DNA from: Hahellaceae bacterium
GTDB taxonomy: Bacteria > Pseudomonadota > Gammaproteobacteria > Pseudomonadales > Oleiphilaceae
Length of the DNA stretch: 64,000 nt
Assembly: GCA_024234575.1 (NCBI GenBank)
Contig: JACKOB010000006.1
Location: forward strand, 186,001-250,000
Direction: 5' to 3'
Both the position numbers and the translations under genes were made by a program. The notes under the pieces are model-generated. The model was not told the DNA's origin and ran no database searches. It worked only from the letters and a program-made list of their open reading frames with translations. How positions within the stretch are numbered: the stretch's first letter is position 1; every line of letters starts with the position of its first letter. Positions 34,945-46,500 of the stretch are shown here, piece after piece.

Positions 34945-36604
34945 AAACTCGCTCCTTAAACGGGTCAATTCCAATTCTTCTGTAAGTATCAATAAAAAGC
35001 TCTTCTTCAGTTCTATTCTCGGTATAGACAGTAATCAGCTTCTCGATGACTTCTGGCATGTCAGCCCGAGCGAAAGAAGGCCCAAGAATTTTGCCGATGT
35101 CGGTGTCGGTGTGCCCGGCAATTTTACCTGATGATCCACCGAGTGATACCTGATAGAACTCAGCACCTTTCTTATCAACCCCAAGAATACCAATGTGCCC
35201 TACATGATGGTGACCACAAGCGTTCATACAACCCGAGATGTTTAGCTCAAGCTCACCGATATCGTAGACGTAATCGAGATCGTCAAACTTTGCCTGAATC
35301 TGTTCCGCGACGGGAATAGATTTAGCGTTTGCCAATGAGCAGTAGTCGCCACCGGGGCAGCAGATAATGTCGGTTAACATGCCTAATACGGGTGTTGCAA
35401 AACCTTGTTCGTAGGCTTTTTCCCAAAGAGCAAAGAGGTCGCTTTGTTTTACATCGGCGAGCACGACGTTTTGATTGTGCGTAACCCGCACTTCGCCAAA
35501 GCTGTATTGATCGGCAAGCTCGGCAATTGCTTCTAGTTGTCGGTCGCTAACATCCCCTGGTGGCGTGCCAAGTTTTTTCATGGTTAACGTTACCAGGCGG
35601 TAGCCGGGCTTTTTGTGGGTGTCCGTGTTTCTCTCGTACCAACGGCTGAAGGCCTTGTTATTGGCTAGTGCTGCGGTGAGTTCAGCGGGATTGTTGTCGA
35701 GAGTCTCGTATGCGGGGTCAACGAAAAATGCTTTAACCCGGCTGATTTCTGCACTGGTTAGACGGTTTGAAGATGCTTTAATGTGCGCCCATTCTTCGTC
35801 GACTTTGGCGGCGAATACCTCTGGCGTCATTGCTTTTACGAGAATTTTTATACGAGCTTTGTACTTGTTGTCCCGTCGGCCGTATCGATTGTATACACGT
35901 AAAATCGCCTCAAGGTAGGTGAGCAGATCCAGCTCTGGCAGCTGTTTTCTAATAAGACTTGCGACCATTGGCGTTCTGCCCAAACCGCCGCCAGCGTAGA
36001 TGTCGTAACTGACATTGCCGTTGGCGTCTTTTACCAGTTGCACACCGATATCGTGTACTAATGTTGCAGCGCGATCGTTATTGGGAACCGAATTGACTGC
36101 AATTTTGAACTTTCTAGGCAGAAAGGCAAATTCTGGGTGGAAGGTAGACCACTGACGAATAATCTCGCAGTATGGGCGGGGGTCTGTTACTTCATCCGCG
36201 ATGGCGCCAGCGAACTGATCCGTCGTGGTGTTGCGGATGCAGTTACCACTTGTTTGAATGGCGTGCATTTCAACGCTGGCAAGTTCACTTAGAATGCTTG
36301 GAACATCCTCAAGTTTTGGCCAGTTAAACTGCACGTTCTGACGTGTAGTGAAGTGTGCATAACCTTTGTCGTACTTGCGGCAAAGTTCGGCAAGTTTTCT
36401 CACCTGTGTCGAATTAAGCATGCCGTAAGGTACCGCAATACGCAGCATCGGTGCCAGACGTTGGATATACAATCCATTTTGCAGGCGTAATGCCAGAAAT
36501 TCTTCGTCAGAAAGTTCACCTTTTAGATATCGATCGGTTTGACCCTTAAACTGGCGAACCCGCTCGTTAACAATTGTTTGATCATGTTCGTCGTATTTGT
36601 ACAT
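34928..36604 (-). CDS. cysI: Sulfite reductase hemoprotein (nitrite/sulfite reductase family)
   Basis: A 558-residue siroheme/[4Fe-4S] reductase. The cluster-siroheme cysteines appear as CCPGGDYCSLA and, about 40 residues on, GCMNACGHH; N-terminal RLQNGLYIQRLAPMLRIA and HFTTRQNVQFNW belong to the substrate/siroheme site. It reduces sulfite to sulfide with six electrons for cysteine and methionine synthesis. No flavoprotein partner (CysJ) is present; Pseudomonas-type CysI appears to use another donor. The enzyme needs siroheme, made by CysG, whose gene is at the right edge of this window and looks abnormal. DUF934 is translationally coupled downstream. Confidence 0.93.
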   Translation of the reverse strand: MYKYDEHDQTIVNERVRQFKGQTDRYLKGELSDEEFLALRLQNGLYIQRLAPMLRIAVPYGMLNSTQVRKLAELCRKYDKGYAHFTTRQNVQFNWPKLEDVPSILSELASVEMHAIQTSGNCIRNTTTDQFAGAIADEVTDPRPYCEIIRQWSTFHPEFAFLPRKFKIAVNSVPNNDRAATLVHDIGVQLVKDANGNVSYDIYAGGGLGRTPMVASLIRKQLPELDLLTYLEAILRVYNRYGRRDNKYKARIKILVKAMTPEVFAAKVDEEWAHIKASSNRLTSAEISRVKAFFVDPAYETLDNNPAELTAALANNKAFSRWYERNTDTHKKPGYRLVTLTMKKLGTPPGDVSDRQLEAIAELADQYSFGEVRVTHNQNVVLADVKQSDLFALWEKAYEQGFATPVLGMLTDIICCPGGDYCSLANAKSIPVAEQIQAKFDDLDYVYDIGELELNISGCMNACGHHHVGHIGILGVDKKGAEFYQVSLGGSSGKIAGHTDTDIGKILGPSFARADMPEVIEKLITVYTENRTEEELFIDTYRRIGIDPFKERVYAPAH

Positions 36605-36783
36605 TTTTCTCTACCTGAATCCTGTTGCGGCGCAACGTCAATCTGGTGACCTTTATTAACGGTCGAAATTAGAAAACGGGCGGTAAGATACCAGTTCGCC
36701 CTTATTCATAAAATGATTATTTTTAAATATCCTAATAGCCAATGATACTAACAAAGCCATCAAATGCCTGGCTGGGCCTCACC

Positions 36784-39700
36784 TCAAGTGTCGTAGGACA
36801 GTGATGGGGATAGCCAGCGCTCGGCTTCGGACACAGTCATATCTTTGCGGCGCGCATAATCTTCAACCTGGTCTTTACCAATTCTGCCGACAGCAAAATA
36901 TTTTGACTGAGGGTGTGAATAATAAAAGCCGCTTACCGAGGCAGCCGGCAGCATTGCAAAATGCTCGGTCAGCTTAATGTCGGCGTTTGCTGTCGCATCA
37001 AGAAGCCTAAAAAGCGTGTCCTTTTCTGTATGATCCGGGCATGCTGGATAACCGGGAGCAGGGCGAATACCGCTATATTTCTCTTTTATCAGCTCTTCAT
37101 TGGTTAAGCTTTCGCTTGTTTGATAGGCCCAGAATTCTGTGCGTACTCGTTGGTGCATGCGCTCTGCTAGTGCTTCTGCGAGTCTGTCTGCCAGGGCTTT
37201 AACCATGATGCTGTTGTAATCATCGTGGGCCGCTTCGTAAGATTTTGCCAGAGCATCAGCGCCAAGACCTGTTGTAACCGCAAATGCACCTACATGGTCT
37301 TTAATGCCCGTGCTTTTGGGGGCGACAAAGTCTGCCAGTGAGTAGTTTTGCGGTTCATTGTTTTTATTGGTTTGCTGACGCAGATGATGCAGTGTTGCGA
37401 TGGTGTTGCCGGTATCATCTGCCACCGTGACGTCGTCTGCACCATTGCTGTTAGCTGGCCAGAAGCCAATTACCGCCTTCGCCTGGATTAGTTTCTCATC
37501 AATTATTTTACGCAGCATTTTTTGTGCATCGTCAAACAAGGTTTTTGCCGCTTCTCCTTTCTTTGGGTCGTCAAATATTGCAGGATACTTTCCTGAAATA
37601 TCCCAAGATATAAAAAACGGTGTCCAGTCGATGTATTCAAGTAACTCTTCCAATGGATAGTTATCGAAAACTTTTACGCCGGTAAATGTTGGCTGCGGTG
37701 GCGTGTAGTTATCCCAGTCAGGGCTGAATTTTCTCGCGACGGCTTCTTGGTAATCTAGCAAAGGCGTTTTTTCTGCCTTGTTAGCGCGTCTAATTCTCAC
37801 CGCGTCATATTCTTTGCGAGTGTCGGCAACGAAGTCCTGTTTTAATGTTTTGCTGATGAGTTGCGTGGCAACGCCAACGCTGCGCGAGGCATCCGAAACA
37901 TAGACGGCAATATCGTTTTGATATTGTGGTTCGATTTTTACGGCAGTGTGTGCCTTGGAGGTAGTCGCGCCACCGATCATTACCGGGATATTCAGGTTTT
38001 GACGTTGCATTTCTTTGGCAAAATGAACCATTTCATCCAATGAAGGTGTAATCAGGCCGCTGAGCCCGATGATATCTACCTTTTCTTTTAATGCTGTTTG
38101 AATGATGGTTTCGCAAGGCACCATTACACCAAGATCGATGACCTCAAAGTTGTTGCACTGCAGCACAACGCCGACGATGTTCTTACCGATATCATGCACA
38201 TCGCCTTTTACCGTCGCCATGAGAATTTTACCTTTGGCTTCAGTGGCGCCACCTTTCTCGGCTTCGATAAAAGGGATGAGGTGAGCAACTGACTGCTTCA
38301 TCACGCGCGCACTTTTTACCACTTGTGGTAAAAACATCTTGCCATCGCCAAACAGGTCGCCAACCACATTCATGCCTTCCATCAGCGGGCCTTCGATGAC
38401 CTCAATGGTTTTCGTAGATTGTAGTCGGGCTTCTTCAGTATCTTCGATAATAAATGTCGTGATGCCCTTGACGAGGGCGTGCTCAAGCCGCTTTTTAACC
38501 GGCCACTCACGCCAGCTAAGGTCTTCTTCTTTTTTCTTGCCTACTTCACCTTTGAATTGATCGGCGATTTCCAATAGTCGGTCCGTGCCATCAGGGCGAC
38601 GGTTGAGAATGACATCCTCAACACGTTCTTTTAGTTCAGGCTCGATATCGTCGTAGATAACCAGTTGTGCCGGGTTAACGATACCCATGTTCATGCCCGC
38701 TTTGATAGCATGATAAAGGAAGACAGAGTGTATGGACTCTCTTACATGGTTATTGCCGCGAAAAGAGAATGAGACGTTACTCACACCGCCTGAAACGCTG
38801 GCGTAGGGAAGGTTCTGGCGAATCCAGCGGGTCGCTTCAATAAAGTCGACGGCGTAGTTGTTATGTTCTTCAATACCTGTCGCCACGGCGAAAATATTGG
38901 GGTCAAAAATGATATCCTGAGGTGGAAAACCAATGCCGACAAGGATGTCGTATGAGCGTTTACAGATCTCTGTTTTTCTTGCAAAACTGTCGGCCTGACC
39001 GGCTTCGTCAAAAGCCATAATTACCGCTGCAGCGCCGTATTTCATGCAGGCTTTGGCCCGTTGAATAAATTCTTCTTCACCTTCTTTTAAGCTGATTGAG
39101 TTAACAATAGCTTTACCCTGAATACACTTCAGGCCGGTTTCAATCGCCTCCCACTTAGAAGAGTCGACCATTATTGGTACGCGGGAAATATCCGGCTCGG
39201 ATGCAATAAGATTCAGGAAGGTTTGCATCGCATAGGAGGCGTCCAGCATGCCTTCATCCATATTGATGTCGATGACTTGTGCGCCATTTTCGACCTGTTG
39301 GCGGGCAACATCCAGTGCCTGCTCATAGTCTTCTTCTTTTATCAGCTTTAGAAATTTGGCCGAGCCGGTAACGTTGGTTCTTTCGCCAACGTTTACAAAC
39401 AATGAATTTTCGTCAACCGTAAAAGGTTCGAGCCCCGACAGGCGCATAGCAGGTTTTATGTCCGGAATTCGTCTGGGGGCATACTTCGCCACCCTTTCGG
39501 CGATGGCTTTGATGTGTGCCGGGCTGGAACCACAGCAACCACCAATAATATTTACCAGGCCGTCACGGGCGAATGATTCAATGATGTCTGCCATTTCTTC
39601 TGGCGTTTGGTCGTATTCGCCAAACTCATTAGGCAGTCCGGCATTAGGGTGGGCGCTGGTATAGGTGTCTGCCTTGTTGGCAAGCTCAACCATATAAGGG

Positions 39701-40473
39701 CGCAGGGCATCGGCCCCTAATGCACAGTTTAGACCGATACTGATTGGCTTGGCATGTGCCAGAGAGTTCCAGAAGGCCTCGGTGGTTTGTCCTGACAGTG
39801 TTCTGCCGGAGGCGTCAGTTATGGTGCCAGAAATCATTACGGGCAAACTGAAACCTACATCTTCAAAATAGCGCTGCGTACCATAAACTGCTGCTTTCGA
39901 ATTCAATGTATCGAATATTGTTTCGATCAGAATGGTGTCGACGCCACCTTCTACCAGCGCTTTGACAGCGGCATAATAGTTTTCAGCCAGCTCATCAAAT
40001 GATGTGTTTCGGTACCCGGGATTATTAACGTCCGGTGATATCGATGCAGTTTTAGAGGTTGGGCCTACCGCACCTGCGACGAATCGGGGTTTGTCCGGGT
40101 TGGCGGCAGTAAACTCATCTGCCGCCTCGCGGGCAAGTCTGGCCGCCTGAAAATTCAGCTCGTATACCAGTGACTCCATACCGTAGTCAGCCTGAGAAAC
40201 CACTGTCGAGTTAAATGTATTGGTTTCGACAATGTCGGCACCCGCCGCCAGATATTCTTTATGAATGTTACGAATTAAATCCGGTTGCGTCAGACAGAGC
40301 AGGTCGTTGTTACCCTGAATATCCCTGTCATAGTCTTTAAAGCGCTCCCCCCGGTAGTCTGCTTCAGACAGTTTTTGACGCTGAATCATCGTCCCCATGG
40401 CGCCGTCGAGCACCAGAATACGATTTTTAAGGGCTTCATTCAGTTTTTGGATTCTGTTATTACGGTCATTCAT
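36784..40473 (-). CDS. metH: Cobalamin-dependent methionine synthase
   Basis: A 1229-residue MetH with all four modules. The homocysteine domain (about residues 1-330) has zinc ligands in GLNCALGAD and GGCCGSSP. The folate domain spans about 350-610. The cobalamin domain has the DxHxxG motif in [14 protein letters not shown] (about residue 755), and the C-terminal SAM-dependent reactivation domain includes [15 protein letters not shown]. It transfers methyl from 5-methyltetrahydrofolate to homocysteine. The ATG at 40473 fits family starts; a GTG at 40500 would add nine residues, and neither has a strong ribosome site. No cobalamin riboswitch box was recognised upstream. It is divergent from nfuA. 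Confidence 0.96.
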   Translation of the reverse strand: MNDRNNRIQKLNEALKNRILVLDGAMGTMIQRQKLSEADYRGERFKDYDRDIQGNNDLLCLTQPDLIRNIHKEYLAAGADIVETNTFNSTVVSQADYGMESLVYELNFQAARLAREAADEFTAANPDKPRFVAGAVGPTSKTASISPDVNNPGYRNTSFDELAENYYAAVKALVEGGVDTILIETIFDTLNSKAAVYGTQRYFEDVGFSLPVMISGTITDASGRTLSGQTTEAFWNSLAHAKPISIGLNCALGADALRPYMVELANKADTYTSAHPNAGLPNEFGEYDQTPEEMADIIESFARDGLVNIIGGCCGSSPAHIKAIAERVAKYAPRRIPDIKPAMRLSGLEPFTVDENSLFVNVGERTNVTGSAKFLKLIKEEDYEQALDVARQQVENGAQVIDINMDEGMLDASYAMQTFLNLIASEPDISRVPIMVDSSKWEAIETGLKCIQGKAIVNSISLKEGEEEFIQRAKACMKYGAAAVIMAFDEAGQADSFARKTEICKRSYDILVGIGFPPQDIIFDPNIFAVATGIEEHNNYAVDFIEATRWIRQNLPYASVSGGVSNVSFSFRGNNHVRESIHSVFLYHAIKAGMNMGIVNPAQLVIYDDIEPELKERVEDVILNRRPDGTDRLLEIADQFKGEVGKKKEEDLSWREWPVKKRLEHALVKGITTFIIEDTEEARLQSTKTIEVIEGPLMEGMNVVGDLFGDGKMFLPQVVKSARVMKQSVAHLIPFIEAEKGGATEAKGKILMATVKGDVHDIGKNIVGVVLQCNNFEVIDLGVMVPCETIIQTALKEKVDIIGLSGLITPSLDEMVHFAKEMQRQNLNIPVMIGGATTSKAHTAVKIEPQYQNDIAVYVSDASRSVGVATQLISKTLKQDFVADTRKEYDAVRIRRANKAEKTPLLDYQEAVARKFSPDWDNYTPPQPTFTGVKVFDNYPLEELLEYIDWTPFFISWDISGKYPAIFDDPKKGEAAKTLFDDAQKMLRKIIDEKLIQAKAVIGFWPANSNGADDVTVADDTGNTIATLHHLRQQTNKNNEPQNYSLADFVAPKSTGIKDHVGAFAVTTGLGADALAKSYEAAHDDYNSIMVKALADRLAEALAERMHQRVRTEFWAYQTSESLTNEELIKEKYSGIRPAPGYPACPDHTEKDTLFRLLDATANADIKLTEHFAMLPAASVSGFYYSHPQSKYFAVGRIGKDQVEDYARRKDMTVSEAERWLSPSLSYDT

Positions 40474-40721
40474 CGTTTTTATCTGTCTGCCGGTAGTCAC
40501 AATTATTAAAACAGTTCGTCTTAGATACGCTGCTGTAGATTAGCGCTAAGCGAGTAATGACGCGCGATGTTACCAGAATTCTGTTAGTCAGTCTTGTCTA
40601 TGGTGTCCCATAATCAGTGCAAAATTGTTAATTCCGAGTTTTTCAGTAGGTCTTTATTGATGCGCTCAGATGTCATAGAATTGCTCGTAATTAAACAGTC
40701 TTAGATTTCATGAGGATATTC

Positions 40722-41300
40722 ATGGTTACGGTGACAGAATCAGCGCAAATGTATCTTGCTCAATTAATAGGCAAGCAGGAAGTTGAGGGCATGGCGGTTA
40801 GAATGTTTGTTTCTCAGCCTGGTACGCGTTTTGCCGAAACGTGTCTTGCGTATTGCAAGCCTGATGAAGTGAAAGAAGAAGATGAGCGGATCGATTATCC
40901 ATCGCTGATCGTCTATCTCGAAAAGATCAGCGTGCCTTATCTCGCCGAGGCGGTGGTCGATTACGACAAAGATAAAATGGGAGGGCAGTTGACGATAAAA
41001 GCACCCAATGCAAAGGTGCCAAATATTGCATCTGACTCGCCATTGTCAGAAAAGGTAAACTACTTTCTTATTACCGAGATTAATCCAGGGCTTCAGTCGC
41101 ACGGCGGTGAGGTGAGTCTGGTGGAAATTAAAGATGGTATCGCTGTATTGAAATTCGGCGGTGGGTGCCAGGGTTGTAGCGCTGTTTCAATGACCTTAAA
41201 AGAAGGTGTCGAGAAGAAACTGGTCGAGCGTATCCCTGAATTAAAAGGCGTAAAAGATGTTACCGACCATTCGGTAACGGATAATGCGTATTATCAATAG
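40722..41300 (+). CDS. nfuA: Fe-S biogenesis protein NfuA
   Basis: A 192-residue protein with a degenerate A-type carrier N-terminal domain (about residues 1-95) and a C-terminal NifU domain whose [10 protein letters not shown] carries the CxxC cluster-binding pair. It delivers [4Fe-4S] clusters to client enzymes; CysI and other Fe-S proteins would depend on it. The ATG at 40722 has GAGGA a few bases upstream, whereas the earlier ATG at 40710 has none. It is followed by an intrinsic terminator and is divergent from metH, an arrangement also seen in Pseudomonas as I recall. Confidence 0.95.
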   Translation: MVTVTESAQMYLAQLIGKQEVEGMAVRMFVSQPGTRFAETCLAYCKPDEVKEEDERIDYPSLIVYLEKISVPYLAEAVVDYDKDKMGGQLTIKAPNAKVPNIASDSPLSEKVNYFLITEINPGLQSHGGEVSLVEIKDGIAVLKFGGGCQGCSAVSMTLKEGVEKKLVERIPELKGVKDVTDHSVTDNAYYQ

Positions 41301-41610
41301 TAGAAATATGTTTTAAAAAAAGCCTCTTTATGGGGCTTTTTTCGTTTTGGTGGTAACACTAAAAGGTGGTTTTGCAGCACTTGTTGTTACGTGTCTCAAA
41401 TTGCCTGTCTCAAATTGCTGATGCCGGCTCAGGCTATCTTGATTGGCGACTCTTTCGGTGGGTTGGCCGAGCGCCTTGTTATATATTCTTCTTCGGCCAC
41501 TGAATTATAAGAAAGTTCTTGTAAAGCTGTGCCCCAAGCACAAAAATTGCCGACGGGTTTCGATATACTCGATCACATTTAACTAAGACTAACAAAAAAG
41601 GGCGTCAGCA
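41301..41610. other. nfuA-DUF445 intergenic region (310 bases)
   Basis: No gene seen. It contains the nfuA terminator near its left end, a 14-base direct repeat TGTCTCAAATTGCC/T at 41392-41405 and 41406-41419, and the leader of the DUF445 gene with AAGGGCG before its TTG start. No convincing promoter pair was found. Confidence 0.5.
41315..41342 (+). terminator. Intrinsic terminator after nfuA
   Basis: AAAAAAGCCTC (41315-41325) pairs with GGGGCTTTTTT (41332-41342), including one G-T pair, 15 bases after the nfuA stop. The stem merges with its T-run. Confidence 0.85.
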
Positions 41611-42822
41611 TTGTCTGAAGTATTTGTTCTCAGCGACTTAATCACTTTCTGGTATATCCCTTTGTTTGCCGCTCTCGTCGGTTGGGGAACGAATTGGCTG
41701 GCGATTCAATTAACATTTTACCCTGTTCAGCGAGTGGGCTTAACCAGGTGGATTGGCTGGCAGGGTGTTATACCGCGTAAGTCCCGAAAAATGGCAGCCA
41801 TTTCTGTTGACCGGACTCTGGCGCGATTTGGTGACATGGAGTCGGTTTTTCTAAAGCTGCAGCCAGAATTAATTACGAGGCAGATTTTAAAGCAAGTACT
41901 GCCAAGGCTGGAGGAATATATAGATGAGGTAATGATCGAGCATCATGCTGTGCTTTGGGATAATCTGCCACTGGCGATGCGCCAACGCATCTATAAGTGG
42001 GCAGAAGCCCAGCTACCAAAACGAATTGAAGCATTGGTGGCAGATTTTGGTGATGAGCTGGTTGATCTGGTTGATTTGCAAGAACTGTTTGTCGATGAGC
42101 TTGATAAACACCCGGAGTTGATGGTTAAAATTTTTCAACAGTCTGGCGAGAAAGAGCTCAAGTTTATAGTAAAAAGCGGCTTCGGTTTTGGACTGATAAT
42201 CGGCCTGCTCATGGTTTTAGCAGTAAAAACAGCACCGGTGGCCTGGCTGCTTCCTGTCGGTGGTTTTGTCGTCGGGTTCATTACCAATTGGCTGGCGTTG
42301 AATTTAATATTTCGTCCGCTCAATCCCCGCTATTTTCTGGGTTTTTGTATTCAGGGGCTGTTCCTCAAGCGCCAGGAAGAAGTGTCAAAAGTGTGGAGTC
42401 GCCTCATTGCGGAAGAGTTAATTACAGTAGAAAAAGTATCGCGAAGTATGGTCTTCGGTAAAAACGGTCATCGTACCCGCGCTATTATTCAGCGGCATAT
42501 CAGGCCTATTCTTGATCAGTCTGTGCTGTTAAAGGTCGTCACCCAGGTTGCCGTGGGGGCTGGTGGCTACGCCGAACTTAAAAAAGCATTGCAGGACAAA
42601 GCGGTAGCGGTTTCGACGGAGCCTTTTCATGATATGAGCTTTAATAAAGATAGAGCACCGGTTGTCGCAGAAGTTATTGAGGCAAGAATGACCTCCTTAT
42701 CGGCAGCCGAGTTTCAGGATGTTTTGCGTCCGGCTTTTCAGGAAGAAGAGTGGCAGCTTATGCTAATCGGAGGGGGGTTGGGTGCTTTAGTCGGTGTGAT
42801 TCAGTGGTTTTTATTGGTGTAA
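41611..42822 (+). CDS. DUF445 integral membrane protein
   Basis: A 403-residue DUF445-family protein. The N-terminal membrane segment has FAALVGWGTNWLAIQLTFYP, and the related motif GFITNWLALNLIFRP recurs near residues 225-240 after two further helices; a last membrane helix closes the protein. Long amphipathic helices lie between. The family is widespread but its role is unknown; possible links to envelope or magnesium physiology remain unproven. Start is TTG at 41611 after AAGGGCG, the only start that keeps the first helix. A small one-helix protein follows 77 bases downstream in the same direction and may be a partner. Confidence 0.8.
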   Translation: MSEVFVLSDLITFWYIPLFAALVGWGTNWLAIQLTFYPVQRVGLTRWIGWQGVIPRKSRKMAAISVDRTLARFGDMESVFLKLQPELITRQILKQVLPRLEEYIDEVMIEHHAVLWDNLPLAMRQRIYKWAEAQLPKRIEALVADFGDELVDLVDLQELFVDELDKHPELMVKIFQQSGEKELKFIVKSGFGFGLIIGLLMVLAVKTAPVAWLLPVGGFVVGFITNWLALNLIFRPLNPRYFLGFCIQGLFLKRQEEVSKVWSRLIAEELITVEKVSRSMVFGKNGHRTRAIIQRHIRPILDQSVLLKVVTQVAVGAGGYAELKKALQDKAVAVSTEPFHDMSFNKDRAPVVAEVIEARMTSLSAAEFQDVLRPAFQEEEWQLMLIGGGLGALVGVIQWFLLV

Positions 42823-42899
42823 TGACAGTTCATCTGCTGAATAACGGCTTTTAACAGCACAGTGCCTATCACTAAGAACGCTTAAATGCAGGGGGAAGT

Positions 42900-43202
42900 A
42901 TGGAAGGGGTATTGATGGCATTGTTTACAGCTTTTTTATCCGCGCTGATGGTTTTTGCCGTCATGGCGGTGTTCTTCCGTTATAAAGTGCAGCCTTATCT
43001 GGATGCCAAGGTTGAAGAGATGAAGCTGGTCGCTAACCAAATGGAAGAAAGCATCAGGTCTGGGGTTAGAAACGGCATGAAGGATTCATTGAAAGAATTG
43101 CCGACCGCGACTGTCAAAGAAACTACCAGATCTGTGGTAAAAATGGGCAGTGGCCTGGTAGAGGGCGGTTTAAGTTCTATATTTGGTGATAAAAATAAAT
43201 AA
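42900..43202 (+). CDS. Small single-span membrane protein of unknown function
   Basis: Not recognised. A 100-residue protein with one N-terminal membrane helix (LFTAFLSALMVFAVMAVFF, about residues 7-25), a basic stop (RYKVQP), then an amphipathic, probably coiled helix (VEEMKLVANQMEESIRSGVR) and a Gly-rich end with VEGGLSSIFGD. The helix-then-soluble layout would place the bulk in the cytoplasm. GGGGGAAG precedes the ATG at 42900; an in-frame ATG at 42915 is an alternative. It follows the DUF445 gene in the same direction. Confidence 0.65.
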   Translation: MEGVLMALFTAFLSALMVFAVMAVFFRYKVQPYLDAKVEEMKLVANQMEESIRSGVRNGMKDSLKELPTATVKETTRSVVKMGSGLVEGGLSSIFGDKNK

Positions 43203-43572
43203 AATCAAAAAGATATATGTTGTTTTTGTCCGTTGCTACTAACTGGAATTTTAATCTGGTGAGGCGGCATTGTGTGAGAATTTTCTCAGCAATTAAAAAA
43301 TCTCTAAAAAATCAGGGCTAAACTGATTTTCTCTTCTATTCTTGGTTTTATAAGAGTATTTAAGTAGTTGTTTGTGTGAGGTATTTGATTAAGTAGCGCT
43401 GGATTTGATCGCAATTGCGTCAAACCGATGGTACTCAACAACGTTTTATTGCCTAAACCGGATTTATAAACAATACTGAAACTTAAATGCATGTCTGAAT
43501 GCTCTTTCTAGTTAATACTTATAATCTGAGTCTGGTTTTGCTCGCTAGGTTAAAAATAAAAGGAAAAGAATT
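43203..43572. other. Leader region upstream of fimV (370 bases)
   Basis: AT-rich and without a gene I can support; a 62-codon minus-strand frame at 43304-43492 lacks protein-like character and conserved neighbours. AGGAAAAG just before 43573 is the fimV ribosome site. The fimV promoter should be here, but no consensus pair stands out. Confidence 0.5.
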
Positions 43573-46500
43573 ATGATGCGCAAGCTCGCAATCGCTCTTT
43601 CGCTTGTCGGCGCAATGGGTCCTGGTACTGCAGCAGCATTAGGGTTGGGCGAAGCAACTGTGAAGTCTTCGCTTAATCAACCCCTAAGTGCCGAAATTGA
43701 GCTGGTAAACATCAGAGACCTTGAGCAAAACGAAATCCTGCCGGGAATGGCCTCTCGTGAGGAATTTTCCAAGGCGAGTATTGAGCGGCTGTTTCTGCTG
43801 TCGGATATTCGGTTCGATGTGGTAAAAAACGCAGAAGGGCGGTCAGTTATTCGGCTGTCTACCAAAAAGCCCATCAGAGAACCCTATCTGAATTTCCTGG
43901 TTGAAGTTATCTGGCCTAGTGGTCGACTGCTTCGGGAATACGCTTTATTGATCGATCCTCCAGTATTTAGCGAAGATAAGGCAAAGCCTGTACGCACACC
44001 TACGGTTACTTCAAGTGTTGTGCAGGTGCCAGAGGTTTATGGTCGCGATCAGGCGTTTAGCAGCACAATGGTGTCAGAGCTTCCGCCGATTGAAGTCAAC
44101 TACGATGGTGAAACCTACGGCCCGACGGCTGGTAGCGATACGCTCTGGGCAATTGCCTTAAAGGTGCGGCCATCAACCAGTTTATCGCCACAACAAGTGA
44201 TGCTGGCGATCCAGGAGGCCAACCCGGACGCATTCCTGGATGGCAATATAAATCGTTTAAAGGCTGGTCACGTACTACGGGTGCCGTCTGCTGAAGAAAT
44301 CAGTCAGCGCTCGAAAGCGAAAGCAGTGCGTGATGTGGTAGAGCAAAACCGCGCCCTGCAAGAAGGTCGCAGTGTTGCGAAAAGAACGCTTGATGCCACA
44401 CCAGAGCCTGCTGCGCCTCGCCAAAAGCCTGCCACGCTTGAAACTGTTGGCGATGAACTGAAGGTAGTGGTTGCGCAGAATGAGCAAAGCGATAAAGCAA
44501 AAGGCTCAATGGGTGGTAACGCTGCAAAAGGCGGTGGTTCTTCTACCGAGCTGGCAGTGGCGATGGAAAAGCTTGATAAGGCCAACAGAGAAGGCGAAGA
44601 GCTTACCAGTCGCGTTAAAGATCTTGAGGATCAGTTGCAGACTTTACAACGTCTGCTTACGCTAAAAGATGACCAGTTGGCAGAGATGCAGCGACAGGCC
44701 GGTAAGGCTGAGGCGGCAAAAGAGCAGGCTGACCAGATTGCTAAAGCCGAACCATCATCACCATCTAAAGACGCCGACGTAGCGAAAGCAGCCGATGCGC
44801 CAGCAACGGATGTTTCGCTAGCCGAAACCCCGAAAGCAGCGGTTAAAAGCGCTGGTGAAACCCCCGCTGCAGCAGCTGTGACGGATGCAGAAGTTGTTTC
44901 AGAGACCGCTACCGACGTAGCGAAAGTTGAAAAGCCTGTTGAGAAAATAACTCCCAAGCAGATTTCCAAAAAAGAGCCTGAGGCTCCTGTAGAGCAAGAG
45001 CAGAGCCTGGTTGATTCGATAATCAACAATCCACTGTATATAGGTGGTCTTGGTGCTGGTGCGGTGCTGCTCATTTTGGGGTTGATTGCACTGTCTCGCC
45101 ACAATGCCCAGAAAGAAAAAGCATTCCACGAAAGCCTTGCGTACGGTGGTACTGCAGATGCTGACGATGATGATGACTCCTTTAGTCTAGGCGTTGATGA
45201 TGACGAAGATGAGACACCAAAAAGCAAGGATGAAGCAGAAGACCCAATCGCCGAGGCGGATGTCTATATCGCTTATGGTCGTCTTGATCAGGCGGCCTCT
45301 GTACTTGAAAGCGGAATATCTGCAGAACCAAGCCGAACTGATTTGCGTTTGAAGTTGTTAGAGGTTTATAAACAGGCTGGTGACGAGCAATCATTCTTTA
45401 AACAGTTCAGAGAAGTGCAGGCACTTGATGATGAAGAAGTGCTGGCCGAAGCCGAACTGTTAAAAGGTGATATGAGTGATGACGCCTTTGATGAAGAACC
45501 AGAAATTTCAATTGATGACCTTGAGAAGGATTTATTATCCGGAGGCTTTAACAAGCCAAAAGAAAATGAAAAAGACAAGGCCATTGATTACGACATCAGC
45601 GATTTGGGTATCAAGCGCCCGGTTGAAGCAGATAAATTAGAAGCTGAAGAAGAAGCAGATGACAACTTTATGCTGGACCAGGCTGATACCGACCTGGATC
45701 TTGAACTTGATCTCGACAGCGAAGAGACGTTAGAGGACGAGTTTGCCTCTTTGTCGCTGGATGAGACAGACGAGCTGGCATCTGAATCCGATGAATCTGA
45801 CGACTTCTCTTCGCTGGAAAGTGACATTGACCTCGAAGAGCTGGATAAGTCTTTAGATGATGATTTTGCGGACCTGGATACCAGTGAAGAATCTTTAGCT
45901 GAAGAAGATCTTCTCGAGCTGGATGACGCCGAAAGCGATGATGAGCTTGATTCACTAGATGAAGAACTGGATCTGGATCTTTCGTTGGATATGGAAGATA
46001 CAGAAGCTCTTGCTACAGAAAACCTCGCAGAAGCAGAGGATGAGTTGTCTTTGGATGATTCAGAGCTTGCCCTGGATGAAGATGAGCTGGCACTGGATCT
46101 TGACGATGACCTAGCAGAAACCGTTGAGCAAAAAGCGAAATCAGGCAGTGAGGAAGACGAAGTATCGTTGGACGACCTGTCTTTAGATGATGTTTCTTTG
46201 GATGAGTTGGATGCGGAGCTGGATTCTGATCTTGAGGCAATGGATCTTGAGCTGGAAGAAGAGATCGAGCACGAAGCCCAGGCCGAGGCGGAAGCCCTAG
46301 CCAAGCAGGATGATGCGGAAGAGCTTGATGGTCTGGTTGAAGAACTTGAGGAAGTGGCGAGAGATCTGGCGGATGAAGATGATGACGCGCTAGAGCTGGA
46401 CGAGTTGGAAAGCTCGCTTGAACTGGCTTCTGACGATCTTAACGAGCTCGAGCTGGATGAAAGCCTGGAAGATGAGCTGGATCTTGATTCTGCTGATATG

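Noticed and set aside
36605..36783. Terminator between metH and cysI
   Set aside because: Only a weak GCCA/TGGC pairing without a proper stem; not supportable.
40474..40721. Cobalamin or S-adenosylhomocysteine riboswitch upstream of metH
   Set aside because: No B12-box-like sequence or matching stem pattern was recognised in the metH-nfuA divergent region.
43304..43492. A 62-codon minus-strand open frame in the fimV leader
   Set aside because: AT-rich, no ribosome site, no protein-like features beyond chance.
45588..46304. A 238-codon, serine-rich minus-strand open frame and several similar frames opposite fimV
   Set aside because: They mirror the Asp/Glu-rich repeats of FimV (GA[TC]/GA[AG] codons read as Ser on the other strand), have extreme composition and no ribosome site.
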